Shown in pieces: positions 53,969 through 62,852 of a DNA stretch of 64,000 bases. The DNA comes from Actinomadura sp. K4S16 (GTDB taxonomy: Bacteria > Actinomycetota > Actinomycetes > Streptosporangiales > Streptosporangiaceae). The stretch is taken from contig NZ_BDDE01000011.1 in NCBI RefSeq assembly GCF_008327685.1, positions 854,950 through 918,949 on the forward strand, in the 5' to 3' direction. Every line of letters begins with the position of its first letter. Positions within the stretch are counted from its first letter, which is position 1. The position numbers and the translations under genes are program-made. Below the pieces are notes generated by a model. The model was not told the DNA's origin. It was given only the letters and a program-made list of their open reading frames with translations, and made no database searches.

Positions 53969-54531
53969 CGTCCGCCCCGGTCTGGGTGGTGGCGGGGCCG
54001 CCCGGCTCCGGGAAGACCACGGTCTCGGACCTGCTGCTGCGCCGGCTGCGGCCCGTACCGGCGCTGCTGGACAAGGACACGATGTTCGGGCCGTTCGTGG
54101 CGGCGACGCTCGCGGCGTTCGGCCGCGATCCCGGCGAGCGCGAGGGCGCCTGGTACGACGCGCACGTCAAGCCGCACGAGTACGCCGGGATGACCGCCAC
54201 GGCGCGGGAGATCCGGTCGCACGGCTGCCCGGTGCTGCTGAGCGGACCGTTCACCGGTCAGATCCGGGACGCGGCGCGGTGGACGGAGTGGGTCGCGTCC
54301 CTGGGCGGACCGCCGGTGCGCCTGGTCTGGATCCGGACGGACGCCGCGACCCTCCGGCGGCGCCTGGAGGAGCGGGGGTCGCCCCGCGACACCGGCAAGC
54401 TGGCGGCATTCGACGCGTTCGCCGCCCGGATGCTGCCCGGGACGCCGCCTCCGGTGCCCCATACGGCCGTGGACAACCGGCTCGACGCCCCCGTGCCGCT
54501 GGAGGCGCAGTTGGACGCGCTGGCCGGATGA
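53965..54531 (+). CDS. P-loop (AAA_33-type) kinase
   Basis: 188 residues. Walker A GPPGSGKTT at residue 12, LLDKDTMFGPFVA (substrate-side acidic pair), LLSGPFTGQI, then RLVWIRTDAATLRRRLEERGSPRDTGKL, the lid region with Arg residues. Resembles small-molecule kinases such as gluconate or zeta-toxin-like kinases; substrate not evident. Translationally coupled to the enolase-superfamily gene, so both may act on the same small molecule. Confidence 0.8.
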   Translation: MTSAPVWVVAGPPGSGKTTVSDLLLRRLRPVPALLDKDTMFGPFVAATLAAFGRDPGEREGAWYDAHVKPHEYAGMTATAREIRSHGCPVLLSGPFTGQIRDAARWTEWVASLGGPPVRLVWIRTDAATLRRRLEERGSPRDTGKLAAFDAFAARMLPGTPPPVPHTAVDNRLDAPVPLEAQLDALAG

Positions 54532-54534
54532 CGC

Positions 54535-54564
54535 TCTGGCGGAGACCCCGCGGTCTCCGCCAGA
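54535..54564. terminator. Hairpin terminator after the kinase gene
   Basis: TCTGGCGGAGACC and its exact complement form a 13-bp stem with a CCGC loop. It serves the kinase gene and possibly the convergent small-peptide gene. Confidence 0.8.
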
Positions 54565-54612
54565 TGGCCGCCGCCCACCGGACGGACCGCCGGCCGGCAA
54601 GGCCGTCGCGCG

Positions 54613-54843
54613 TCAGCCGTTGATGTTGATGTTGATATTGGTGTTGGTGTTCTCGTCGCAGTCGTGGTGGTGGCCGTGGTGGTCGCCATGGTGGTCGCCA
54701 TGGCCCCCCATCACCTGGGCGTACGAGGTGGCCGACGCGATGGCGTCCGGGCCGGTGGAGGCCGACGCCGTGGCGCTCAGGCCGGCGATCCCGGCCAGGG
54801 TCGCCCCGGAGGCGAGAACCACAACCGCGAGAAACCTCTTCAT
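54613..54843 (-). CDS. Small secreted His-rich peptide with Asn-Ile tail
   Basis: 76 residues. ATG at 54843 with GAAAGGG 6 nt ahead (an ATG two codons earlier is less well placed). Residues 1-29 are a signal peptide (FLAVVVLASGATLAGIAGL, cut near TASAS). The mature part is about 47 residues. It contains HGDHHGDHHGHHHDCDE (48-64), which should bind Zn, Cu or Ni, then NTNTNININING to the end. A single Cys (62) could link two chains. I recognise no family. The tail alternates Asn with Thr/Ile and could form a beta-strand or amyloid-like zipper, as chaplin-type surface peptides do, but there is no chaplin Cys pair. Confidence 0.7.
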   Translation of the reverse strand: MKRFLAVVVLASGATLAGIAGLSATASASTGPDAIASATSYAQVMGGHGDHHGDHHGHHHDCDENTNTNININING

Positions 54844-55040
54844 GATCATCCCTTTCGCTCCGGTATCCGGTGCTTGCGTCGCGATCCTTCCCGCCTCCTC
54901 TCTTTCCGTAACGTAACGACTACTAACAGTGAGCAAAGGCGCCGGTGGGGGGATTCAGTGGGACTTGGGGCGTCCAGGAAGCGCCGCACGGCAGGGCGCC
55001 GGCGCCCCGGACCCGCCGGCCTCCGAGCCTGGGCGTCGCC

Positions 55041-56234
55041 TCAGTGCTCGGAGGGGTACTGCGGCGGCGGGGGCATGTACTGCTGCGGCGGCGGGTACTG
55101 CTGCGGCGGCGGCTCGTACGGGGCGGGCTGGGCGAACCGGCCGGGCTGTGCGTAGGGGTCGGGCTGGGCGTAGGGGTCGGGCTGGGCGTAGGGGTCGTAG
55201 GACGGTGCGGGCGGTGGGAGGGCGGGCTGCTCCGGCCGCGGGGGCAGCGCCTGGCGCCGGGCCGCCCGGCGCTCCTGGTAGGCGCTCCTGAGCCGGCCGC
55301 CGACGCGTTTGCCCGCCTCGCCCACCTGCTGCGCCCTCTCGCCCTGCATCGCGCCCTGCACGCGGGCGGCGGAGCGCCGGCCCAGGTCCTGCACCTGCCG
55401 GGCGCGCTCCGACTGCAGCGCGCGCTGCATCGATTCGGCCTGGGCGAGGCGGGCCGCGTTCTCCCGCACGGCCTGGCCCGCGACCTGGCCCGCCGCCTGG
55501 GTGCCGTCCCAGGCGATGACGGCGCCCTGCCGCGCGGCCGCGGCGGCGCGCCGGTAGCCGTCCGCGCGGACCAGGACCGTCCCCGCCAGCAGGTCGGCGA
55601 GGCCGCGGCGCCGGGCGCCGAGGAGCGTCGGCGCGCTGTTGGCGAGGAAGACCGCGACGGCCGCCAGCCACAGCACGAGGGAGAGGAAGAAGAGGCCGTG
55701 CAGAAGAAGGATCCACGCGGCGCAGTACAGGCCGGTGCCGCCCGCCGTCGTCGCCAGCGAGCGGCGCAGCGCCCTGGCCTTGGCGGACTTGACGGACTCG
55801 GCGGACCCGGCGTGCTCCACGCGCAGGTCGAGGACGGCCTTGCCGAGGGTCCGGCCGGCGAAGGCCTGCCCCGCGAACTGGTGGAGGAACTCGATCAGGA
55901 TGAGCAGCAGCAGCGCCTGCTCGATGGCGCTGACGACCGTGTTCCAGAGCCCCATGCCGAAGTCCTCGGCGGCCTGCTGGACGTCGCCGCCCGTCAGCAG
56001 GAGCCCGCCCGCCGACGACAGCGCGTCGCCCCACAGCCCGTCGCCGAGCAGTCCGTTCAGCCGTCCCCACGTCATCATGCCGAGCAGGACCGCGGCGCCG
56101 ATGAGGAGCCCGGTGTCGATGCCCCAGGCCGCCAGGCGGCGGCCGCGGGGGGCCGCGGCGGAGGGCGGCACCGGTGGCGGGGCGGGCGGCACGGGCTCGG
56201 CGGCGGGCGGCGGAACGGGCGGCGGACCGTACAC
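55041..56234 (-). CDS. RDD-family membrane protein with Pro/Tyr-rich C-terminus
   Basis: 397 residues from GTG at 56234 (GAGGGA ahead). A short Pro-rich N-terminus is followed by an RDD domain (GRRLAAWGIDTGLLIGAAVLL, with Arg and Asp marks, and AFAGRTLGKAVLDLRV) with about three helices up to residue 220. A charged helical stretch follows (about 225-330, many EXXRQ and AAR repeats), then YDPYAQPDPYAQPDPYAQP and PPPQQYPPPQQY low complexity. The YAQPDP units come from three 18-bp tandem repeats at 55143-55196. RDD proteins have unknown or ion-transport-related roles. Alone between convergent neighbours. Confidence 0.8.
   Translation of the reverse strand: MYGPPPVPPPAAEPVPPAPPPVPPSAAAPRGRRLAAWGIDTGLLIGAAVLLGMMTWGRLNGLLGDGLWGDALSSAGGLLLTGGDVQQAAEDFGMGLWNTVVSAIEQALLLLILIEFLHQFAGQAFAGRTLGKAVLDLRVEHAGSAESVKSAKARALRRSLATTAGGTGLYCAAWILLLHGLFFLSLVLWLAAVAVFLANSAPTLLGARRRGLADLLAGTVLVRADGYRRAAAAARQGAVIAWDGTQAAGQVAGQAVRENAARLAQAESMQRALQSERARQVQDLGRRSAARVQGAMQGERAQQVGEAGKRVGGRLRSAYQERRAARRQALPPRPEQPALPPPAPSYDPYAQPDPYAQPDPYAQPGRFAQPAPYEPPPQQYPPPQQYMPPPPQYPSEH
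55143..55196 (-). repeat. 18-bp triplicate inside the RDD gene
   Basis: GGGCTGGGCGTAGGGGTC occurs three times in tandem (first copy with one change) and encodes three DPYAQP hexapeptides on the reverse strand. Confidence 0.85.
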
Positions 56235-56325
56235 GTGAGTCCCTCGGATGGCGGTCTTCTGTTTGATCAAGCGCGGGGAACGCCAGGAGTCTAGGCCGCC
56301 CGCTCCCCGCGCCGCCACCGCAATG

Positions 56326-57480
56326 TCAGTAGGACTTGGGGAGCCCCAGGGAGTGCTGCGCGACGAAGTTGAGGATCATCTCGCGGCTGACGGGGGCGAT
56401 GCGCATGAGCCGGACGACCCCCGCCAGCATCCCGACGCCGTACTCGGTCGTGAGGCCGTTTCCGCCGTGGGTCTGGATGGCCTGGTCGACGCAGTGGATC
56501 GCGGCTTCGGCGGTGGCGTACTTGGCCATGTTCGCGGCCTCGCCCGCGCCCATGTCGTCGCCCTCGTCGTACAGCCAGGCGGCCTTCTGCCCCATCAGCC
56601 GGGCCAGCTCCAGCTCGATCTTGGCGGCGGCGAGCGGGTGCGCGAGGCCTTGGTGCGCGCCGATCGGCGTCCTGAACACCTGCCGCGTCCTGGCGTAGTC
56701 CGTCGCCTTGCCGAGGGCGAGCCGCCCGATCCCGGCGCCCATCGCCGCGGCCATGATGCGTTCGGGGTTGAGGCCGGCGAACAGCTGCAGCAGGCCGCCG
56801 TCCTCGTCGCCGACGAGTGCGTCGTAGGGCAGCCGGACGTCGTCGAGGTGGCAGATGAACTGCTTCTCCGGCGACACGATCTCCATGTCGATGGGGGTGA
56901 AGGTGAAGCCGGGCGTGCCGGTCGGGACGATGAACAGCGACGGCCGCAGGTTGCCCTTCTGGTCCTGCGTGCGGGAGACGAACAGCACCGCGTCCGACTC
57001 GTCCACGCCGGAGATGAACGTCTTCTGCCCGTTCAGCACCCACCCGTCGCCGTCGCGGCGCGCCGTGGTGGTGATGCGGTGCGAGTTGGAGCCGGCGTCC
57101 GGCTCGGTGATCGCGAACGCCATCTTCACCGAGCCGTCGGCGAAGCGCGGCAGCCAGTGCGCCTTCTGGCCGTCCGTGCCGGACCTGGCGATGATCGTCG
57201 CGCAGATCGCCGGGGACACGACCATCAGCAGCAGCGGGCAGCCCGCCGCGGCCAGCTCCTCGCACACGGCGGCGAGGTCGCCGATGCCGCCGCCCCCGCC
57301 GCCGTACTCCTCCGGCACGTTGACCCCGAGGTAGCCGAGCCGCCCGGCCTCGGCCCACAGCTCGTCGGTCTTCTGCCCGGCCTTGGCCTTCTCCACGTAA
57401 TAGGAGGAGCCGTACTTGGCGCCCAGTTCGGCGACGGCCGCGCGCAGCGCCGTCCGCTCCTCGGTCTCGACGAAGCTCAT
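56326..57480 (-). CDS. Acyl-CoA dehydrogenase
   Basis: 384 residues, FAD enzyme. ATG at 57480 overlaps the biotin-carboxylase stop (ATGA). N-terminal helices, then AFAITEPDAGSNSHRI (FAD/substrate loop), WVLNGQKTFISG, middle beta domain, and C-terminal four-helix part with THGGNGLTTEYGVGM, in which the Glu sits at the usual catalytic-base position. Acts on short branched acyl-CoA by context. Last gene of the AtuA-carboxylase operon. Confidence 0.93.
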   Translation of the reverse strand: MSFVETEERTALRAAVAELGAKYGSSYYVEKAKAGQKTDELWAEAGRLGYLGVNVPEEYGGGGGGIGDLAAVCEELAAAGCPLLLMVVSPAICATIIARSGTDGQKAHWLPRFADGSVKMAFAITEPDAGSNSHRITTTARRDGDGWVLNGQKTFISGVDESDAVLFVSRTQDQKGNLRPSLFIVPTGTPGFTFTPIDMEIVSPEKQFICHLDDVRLPYDALVGDEDGGLLQLFAGLNPERIMAAAMGAGIGRLALGKATDYARTRQVFRTPIGAHQGLAHPLAAAKIELELARLMGQKAAWLYDEGDDMGAGEAANMAKYATAEAAIHCVDQAIQTHGGNGLTTEYGVGMLAGVVRLMRIAPVSREMILNFVAQHSLGLPKSY

Positions 57481-59438
57481 TCGGGGGTCCCTTCGATGAC
57501 GGCGAGCACGGCGCCGGACTCGACCTGCCGTCCCGCGGCGACGTTCAGTTCGGCGACCGTCCCGGCGGACGGCGCGGCGATGCGGTGCTCCATCTTCATC
57601 GCCTCCAGGACGACCAGGGTCTGCCCTTCGGCGACGGTCGCGCCCAGCTCGGTCTCGACGCGGACGACGGTGCCGGGCATGGGGGCCAGCAGGGAGCCCG
57701 GGGCGATCTGGCCGCTCGGGTCGGCGAAGCGCGGGACGGCGGCGAGCGTCACCGGGCCGAGGCGGGAGTCGACGTGCACCGCGTCCCCGGCGGTGGTGAC
57801 GGTGAAGGTCTCGCGGAGGCCGTCGTGGTCGAGGACGACGCGCTCCGGCGCGGCGGCCACCAGCGACGTGCCGGGGCACAGCTCGGAGGCCAGGCCGTTC
57901 CTGTCCAGCCGGTAGTCGACGTCCACCGGGCCGCCGGGCCCCTCGAACGTCCTGCGCTGCGGCTGGGACCGCACGTTGCGCCAGCCGGACGGCAGCCCGC
58001 CGAGCACGGAGGCGCCCGCACGGTTCCCGGCGGCCTGCGCGAGCGCCGCGGCCAGCGCGCTGACCCGGACCGCCGCCTCGTCCGCGAGCGGCGCGGCCAG
58101 GGTGTCGAGGCCGATGCGGTCGAGGTAGCCGGTGTCGGTGTCGCCGTCCAGGAACGCCGGCTCCCCCAGGACCCGGACGAGCAGGTCGCGGTTGGTGGTC
58201 AGGCCGTGGATGCGGGCGCCGCGCAGCGCGGCCGCCAGCCTGCGCGCGGCGGCGGCCCGGGACGGCGCCCACGCGATGACCTTGGCGAGCATCGGGTCGT
58301 AGTGCACGCCGACCTCGGACCCGCTCTCCACGCCGCTGTCGAGGCGCAGCCCGTGCCCCGCCGGCACGGCGAACTCGGCGTCCACGCCCGGCACCTCGAA
58401 GGTGTGCAGCGTGCCGCTGGCGGGCCGCCAGTCCCGCGCGGGGTCCTCGGCGTACAGGCGGACCTCGATGGCGTGGCCGCGCGGTTCCGGCGGCGCCTCC
58501 GGCAGGCGGGCGCCCTCGGCGACCTCGATCTGGAGCCGGACGAGGTCCACCCCGTACACGCATTCGGTGACCGGGTGCTCGACCTGGAGCCGGGTGTTGA
58601 CCTCCAGGAAGTAGAAGCGGCCGTCGCGCGCGAGCATGAACTCGACCGTGCCGGCGCCGACGTACCCGATGGCGCGCGCCGCGTTCGCCGCCGCCTCGCA
58701 CAGGCGCGCGCGCAGCTCGGGCCCGACCGCCGGGGACGGCGCCTCCTCGATGATCTTCTGGTGGCGGCGCTGGACCGAGCACTCGCGCTCGCCGAGCGTC
58801 CAGACGGTCCCGTGCGCGTCGGCGAGGACCTGCACCTCGATGTGGCGGGCGTTCACCAGCAGCGGCTCGCAGAACACGGTCGGGTCGCCGAAGGCCGACT
58901 CCGCCTCGCGCCGCGCCCCGGCGACCGCGTCCGGCAGCTCCTCGAGCGCGCGGACGACGCGCATGCCGCGCCCGCCGCCGCCCGCGGACGCCTTCACCAG
59001 CAGCGGGAGGTCCGGCTCGGCGACCTGCGCGGGGTCGAGCTCGGGCAGCACGGGGACGTCCGCGGCGGCCATCAGCTTCTTGGCCTCGATCTTGGACCCC
59101 ATCGCGGCGATCGCCTCGGGCGGCGGGCCGATCCAGACCAGGCCGGCGTCGACGACGGCCCGCGCGAAGTCCGCGTTCTCCGACAGGAAGCCGTAGCCGG
59201 GGTGGACGGCGTCGGCCCCGGCGCGCCCCGCCACGTCGAGGAGCCGCTCCGCCGACAGGTACGTCTCCGCCGGGGACGCCCCGGGCAGCCGCCCGGCCGC
59301 GTCGGCCTCCCGGACGTGCGGCGCGCCGGCGTCGGGGTCGGAGTGGACGGCGACCGTCCCGATGCCGAGGTCCCGGCAGGCGCGCAGGACGCGGCGGGCG
59401 ATCTCGCCGCGGTTGGCGACCAGCACTCTGTTGATCAT
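57477..59438 (-). CDS. Acyl-CoA carboxylase alpha subunit (biotin carboxylase plus carrier)
   Basis: 653 residues. Biotin carboxylase domain (VLVANRGEIARRVLRACRDLG, ATP-grasp KASAGGGGRGMRVV, ECSVQRRHQKIIEEAPSP, EVNTRLQVEHPVTE), a connecting domain, and a C-terminal biotin carrier with the biotinyl Lys in EAMKMEH. Carboxylates a 3-methyl-enoyl-CoA (methylcrotonyl or geranyl) or another acyl-CoA, together with the beta subunit 10 bp upstream. Confidence 0.94.
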   Translation of the reverse strand: MINRVLVANRGEIARRVLRACRDLGIGTVAVHSDPDAGAPHVREADAAGRLPGASPAETYLSAERLLDVAGRAGADAVHPGYGFLSENADFARAVVDAGLVWIGPPPEAIAAMGSKIEAKKLMAAADVPVLPELDPAQVAEPDLPLLVKASAGGGGRGMRVVRALEELPDAVAGARREAESAFGDPTVFCEPLLVNARHIEVQVLADAHGTVWTLGERECSVQRRHQKIIEEAPSPAVGPELRARLCEAAANAARAIGYVGAGTVEFMLARDGRFYFLEVNTRLQVEHPVTECVYGVDLVRLQIEVAEGARLPEAPPEPRGHAIEVRLYAEDPARDWRPASGTLHTFEVPGVDAEFAVPAGHGLRLDSGVESGSEVGVHYDPMLAKVIAWAPSRAAAARRLAAALRGARIHGLTTNRDLLVRVLGEPAFLDGDTDTGYLDRIGLDTLAAPLADEAAVRVSALAAALAQAAGNRAGASVLGGLPSGWRNVRSQPQRRTFEGPGGPVDVDYRLDRNGLASELCPGTSLVAAAPERVVLDHDGLRETFTVTTAGDAVHVDSRLGPVTLAAVPRFADPSGQIAPGSLLAPMPGTVVRVETELGATVAEGQTLVVLEAMKMEHRIAAPSAGTVAELNVAAGRQVESGAVLAVIEGTPE

Positions 59439-59448
59439 TGTTCGACAC

Positions 59449-61041
59449 TCACATCCGGAAGACGCCGAAGCCCTCGGCTCCGCGCACGGGCGCGTTGTGG
59501 ACGACGGACAGGCACAGGCCGAGGACGGTCCGGGTGTCGCGCGGGTCGATCACCCCGTCGTCGTAGAGCCGCCCGGACAGGAAGAACGGCAGCGACTCGG
59601 CCTCGATCTGCGCCTCGACCATCTCCCGCATCGCGCGGTCCTGGTCCTCGTCGTAGGCCTGCCCGCGTGCCTGCGCCGCCTGCCGCGCCACGATCGACAG
59701 GACGCCCGCGAGCTGCTGCGGGCCCATCACCGCCGACTTGGCGCTCGGCCAGGCGAACAGGAACCGGGGGTCGTACGCGCGGCCGCACATGCCGTAGTTC
59801 CCCGCCCCGTACGAGGCGCCCATCACGATCGTGATGTGCGGGACCCTGCTGTTGGCCACCGCGTTGATCATCAGGGCGCCGTGCTTGATGATCCCGGCCT
59901 GCTCGTACTCCTTGCCGACCATGTAGCCGGTCGTGTTGTGCAGGAACAGCAGCGGGGTGTCGCTCTGGTTGGCGAGCTGGATGAACTGCGCCGCCTTCTG
60001 CGCCTCGTCCCCGAACAGGACGCCCTGCGCGTTGGCGAGGACCCCGATCGGGTAGCCGTGGACGCGCGTCCAGCCGGTGACCAGGCTCGTCCCGTACAGC
60101 GGCTTGAACTCCTCGAACCGCGACCCGTCGGCGACGCGCGCGATGACCTCGCGCGGATCGAAGGGGACCTTCAGGTCCTCCGGGACGATCCCGGCGAGCT
60201 CCTCGGCGTCGTACAGCGGCTCCTCGACCGGGCCGGGCGCGGGGCCGAGCTTGCGGTGGTTGAGGTTACGGACGATCTGGCGCCCGAGGCGAAGCGCGTC
60301 CGCCTCGTCCGCCGCCATGTAGTCGGCGAGGCCGGAGGTGCGGGCGTGCATCTCGGCACCGCCGAGCTCCTCGTCGTCGGCCTCCTCGCCGGTCGCCATC
60401 TTCACCAGCGGCGGGCCGCCGAGGAACACCTTCGCGCGCTCCTTGACCATGACGACGTGGTCGCACATGCCCGGGATGTAGGCGCCGCCCGCCGTGGAGT
60501 TGCCGAACACGAGCGCGATGGTCGGGATGCCCACGGCCGAGAGCCGGGTGAGGTCGCGGAACATGCGGCCGCCCGGGATGAAGATCTCCTTCTGCGTCGG
60601 CAGGTCCGCACCGCCCGACTCGACCAGGTTGATGACGGGCAGCCGGTTCTCCAGCGCGATGTCGGACGCCCGGAAGCTCTTCTTCACCGTCCACGGGTTG
60701 CTGGACCCGCCCCGCACCGTCGGGTCGTTCGCCACGATCATGCACTCGACGCCCTCGACGACGCCGATGCCCGTGACGACGCTCGCGCCCACCGGGAAGT
60801 CGCTGCCCCACGCGGCGAGGGGGCTCAGTTCGAGGAACGGCGAGTCGGGGTCGAGGAGCAGCTCGATGCGCTCGCGCGCCAGCAGCTTGCCCCGCTTGCG
60901 GTGGCGGGCGACGTACTTCTCACCGCCGCCCTCCAGCGCCTTGGCGTGCTCGGCGTCGAGGGCCGCCAGCTTCTCCAGCATGGCCGCGCGGCGCGCCCGG
61001 TACTCCGGGCTCCGCGCGTCCAGGGTGCTCTTGAAGGTCAC
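59449..61041 (-). CDS. Acyl-CoA carboxylase beta subunit (carboxyltransferase)
   Basis: 530 residues from GTG at 61041, overlapping the AtuA-like stop (GTGA). The opening SPEYRARRAAMLEKL... EGGGEKYVARHRKRGKLL, followed by DPDSPFLELSPLAAWG, is typical of methylcrotonyl/geranyl-type rather than propionyl-type carboxyltransferases. GGAYIPGMCDHVVMV and GASYGAGNYGMCGRAYDPRFLFAWP are the N- and C-domain CoA/biotin sites. Confidence 0.93.
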   Translation of the reverse strand: MTFKSTLDARSPEYRARRAAMLEKLAALDAEHAKALEGGGEKYVARHRKRGKLLARERIELLLDPDSPFLELSPLAAWGSDFPVGASVVTGIGVVEGVECMIVANDPTVRGGSSNPWTVKKSFRASDIALENRLPVINLVESGGADLPTQKEIFIPGGRMFRDLTRLSAVGIPTIALVFGNSTAGGAYIPGMCDHVVMVKERAKVFLGGPPLVKMATGEEADDEELGGAEMHARTSGLADYMAADEADALRLGRQIVRNLNHRKLGPAPGPVEEPLYDAEELAGIVPEDLKVPFDPREVIARVADGSRFEEFKPLYGTSLVTGWTRVHGYPIGVLANAQGVLFGDEAQKAAQFIQLANQSDTPLLFLHNTTGYMVGKEYEQAGIIKHGALMINAVANSRVPHITIVMGASYGAGNYGMCGRAYDPRFLFAWPSAKSAVMGPQQLAGVLSIVARQAAQARGQAYDEDQDRAMREMVEAQIEAESLPFFLSGRLYDDGVIDPRDTRTVLGLCLSVVHNAPVRGAEGFGVFRM

Positions 61042-62750
61042 AGGACTGCCTCCGGGATGTCGACGAGGCGGGACCGCAGCCACTCCCCCAGGGCCTTGCC
61101 CTGCGGGTCGAACCGGGTCGAGGCGGACACGCCCTCCTGCAGCAGCCCTTCGACGACGAAGTTCACCGCGCGGAGGTTGGGCAGCACGTGCCGGTGGACG
61201 GCGTGCTCCCGGGTCTCCGGCAGCAGCGCGCGGAACCGTTCGGTGGTCAGGAACGGCTCCAGCCAGCGCCACTGCGCATCGGTACGGGCCCACACGCCGA
61301 TGTTGGCGTCACCGCCCTTGTCTCCGCTCCGCGCCCCGGCGACACGGCCGAGCGGTGCGCGGACGGTGGCGCCCGGCGGGACGTCCCCGAGGGGCGGCGG
61401 CTCGGCGGGGGCCTCCGGTTCGCGCACGACGGGTGCGGCCGGGACGGCGACGCGGTCGCCCTCGTGCGTCACCGCGACGTGTCCGATCGCGTCGTTCGGG
61501 ACGTACGCGGGGGTGTAGACGCCGTAGGGCGCGCCCTTGCCGGGCGGGGAGGTCATCGTGAAGCCCGGGTAGCCGGCGAGCGCGAGCTCCACGACGGCGC
61601 CGCTGAACGCGCGGCCGACCTTCTCCGGATCCGGGTCCAGGACCGCGCAGCGGAGCAGGGCGGTGGCCTCCCTCTGCGTGGCCGGGTCCGGCCCGGGGGC
61701 GCCGATGAGCGTCCATTCGACGCGGGCCGGCCGCGCCTCCGCGAAGGCGTCCTCCAGCTGGGACTTCGCGAGCTCGGCCTTGGCGTCGACGTCCAGGCCG
61801 GTGAGGACGAAGGTCATCTCGTTGCGGTGGCCGCCCAGGTGGTTCAGGCACACCTTGGTGGACGGCGGCGGCGGGACGCCCTGGACGCCGCTGATGCGCA
61901 CCCGGTCGGGCCCGTTCTGCGCCAGCGCGATCGAGTCGAACCGCGTCGTCACGTCCGGGCCCGCGTAGGAGGGCCCGCCGATCTCGTACAGGAGCTGCGC
62001 GGTGACGGTCTCGACCGTCACCGCGCCGCCCGTCCCGTCGTGCTTGGTGATCACGCTGGAGCCGTCGGGGTGGATTTCGGCGACCGGGAAGCCCGGTGCC
62101 TTTACATTGTAGATTTCTTGGAAGAAGGCGTAGTTGCCGCCGGTCGCCTGCGCGCCGCACTCCAGCACGTGCCCGGCGACCGTCGCGCCCGCGAGCGCGT
62201 CCCAGTCGTCCCGCGCCCAGCCGAAGCGGGCCGCGGCCGGGCCCACGACCAGGGAAGCGTCGGTGACGCGTCCCGTCACCACCACGTCCGCGCCGCCCTT
62301 GAGGCACTCGACGATCCCCCAGGCGCCCAGGTAGGCGTTGGCGGTGAGCGGCTGCCCGTAGCGGGCGTCCGCCAGCCCGAGCTCCTTGGCCCGCGGCAGC
62401 AGGTCGTCGCCCTCCACATGGGCGATCCGCACGTCGATGCCCAGCCGGGAGGCCAGCTCGCGCAGCCGGTCCGCGAGCCCCCGCGGGTTGAGCCCGCCGG
62501 CGTTCGTGACGATCGTCGTGCCGCGCTCCGCCGCGAGCCCGAGGGACTCCTCCATCTGCCGCAGGAACGTCGAGGCGTACCCGGCGCCCGGGTCCTTCAT
62601 CTTCCCGCGCCCGAGGATCAGCATCGTCAGCTCGGCGAGGTAGTCGCCGGTGAGGACGTCCAGCGGCCCGCCCTCCAGCATCTCCCGCACCGCGGAGAAG
62701 CGGTCGCCGTAGAAGCCCGAGGCGTTACCGACCCGCAACGGTTGGCTCAT
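61038..62750 (-). CDS. AtuA-like protein (DUF1446, acyclic terpene utilisation)
   Basis: 570 residues. Starts LRVGNASGFYGDRFSAVREMLEGGPLDVLTGDYLAELTM, the DUF1446 signature. TIVTNAGGLNPRGLADRL and GRVTDASLVVGPAAARFGW follow, and a C-terminal extension after about residue 430 (APLGRVAGARSGDKGGDANIGVWAR), which is a second domain found in the AtuA family. Essential for acyclic-terpene growth in Pseudomonas but with unknown chemistry. First gene of the operon, divergent from TetR. Confidence 0.9.
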   Translation of the reverse strand: MSQPLRVGNASGFYGDRFSAVREMLEGGPLDVLTGDYLAELTMLILGRGKMKDPGAGYASTFLRQMEESLGLAAERGTTIVTNAGGLNPRGLADRLRELASRLGIDVRIAHVEGDDLLPRAKELGLADARYGQPLTANAYLGAWGIVECLKGGADVVVTGRVTDASLVVGPAAARFGWARDDWDALAGATVAGHVLECGAQATGGNYAFFQEIYNVKAPGFPVAEIHPDGSSVITKHDGTGGAVTVETVTAQLLYEIGGPSYAGPDVTTRFDSIALAQNGPDRVRISGVQGVPPPPSTKVCLNHLGGHRNEMTFVLTGLDVDAKAELAKSQLEDAFAEARPARVEWTLIGAPGPDPATQREATALLRCAVLDPDPEKVGRAFSGAVVELALAGYPGFTMTSPPGKGAPYGVYTPAYVPNDAIGHVAVTHEGDRVAVPAAPVVREPEAPAEPPPLGDVPPGATVRAPLGRVAGARSGDKGGDANIGVWARTDAQWRWLEPFLTTERFRALLPETREHAVHRHVLPNLRAVNFVVEGLLQEGVSASTRFDPQGKALGEWLRSRLVDIPEAVL

Positions 62751-62780
62751 GGGCTGAACCCTGCCAGCCCGCCACTAAAA

Positions 62781-62802
62781 AATCAATCGTGCATGATTGT
62801 TT
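62781..62802. promoter_or_regulatory. Near-palindrome operator between AtuA-like and TetR genes
   Basis: CAATCGTGCATGATTG (62784-62799) is symmetric with one mismatch, and the flanks AAT/TTT extend it. It lies in the 102-bp divergent region, the natural place for a TetR site. Confidence 0.6.
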
Positions 62803-62852
62803 CTTCGCCTGATCGTTTGGTTCACTGGAGAGCCCACCGATCCGAGGACTCC

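Noticed and set aside
55143..55196. CRISPR-like repeats
   Set aside because: The three 18-bp units are contiguous with no spacers and encode a hexapeptide repeat inside the RDD gene.
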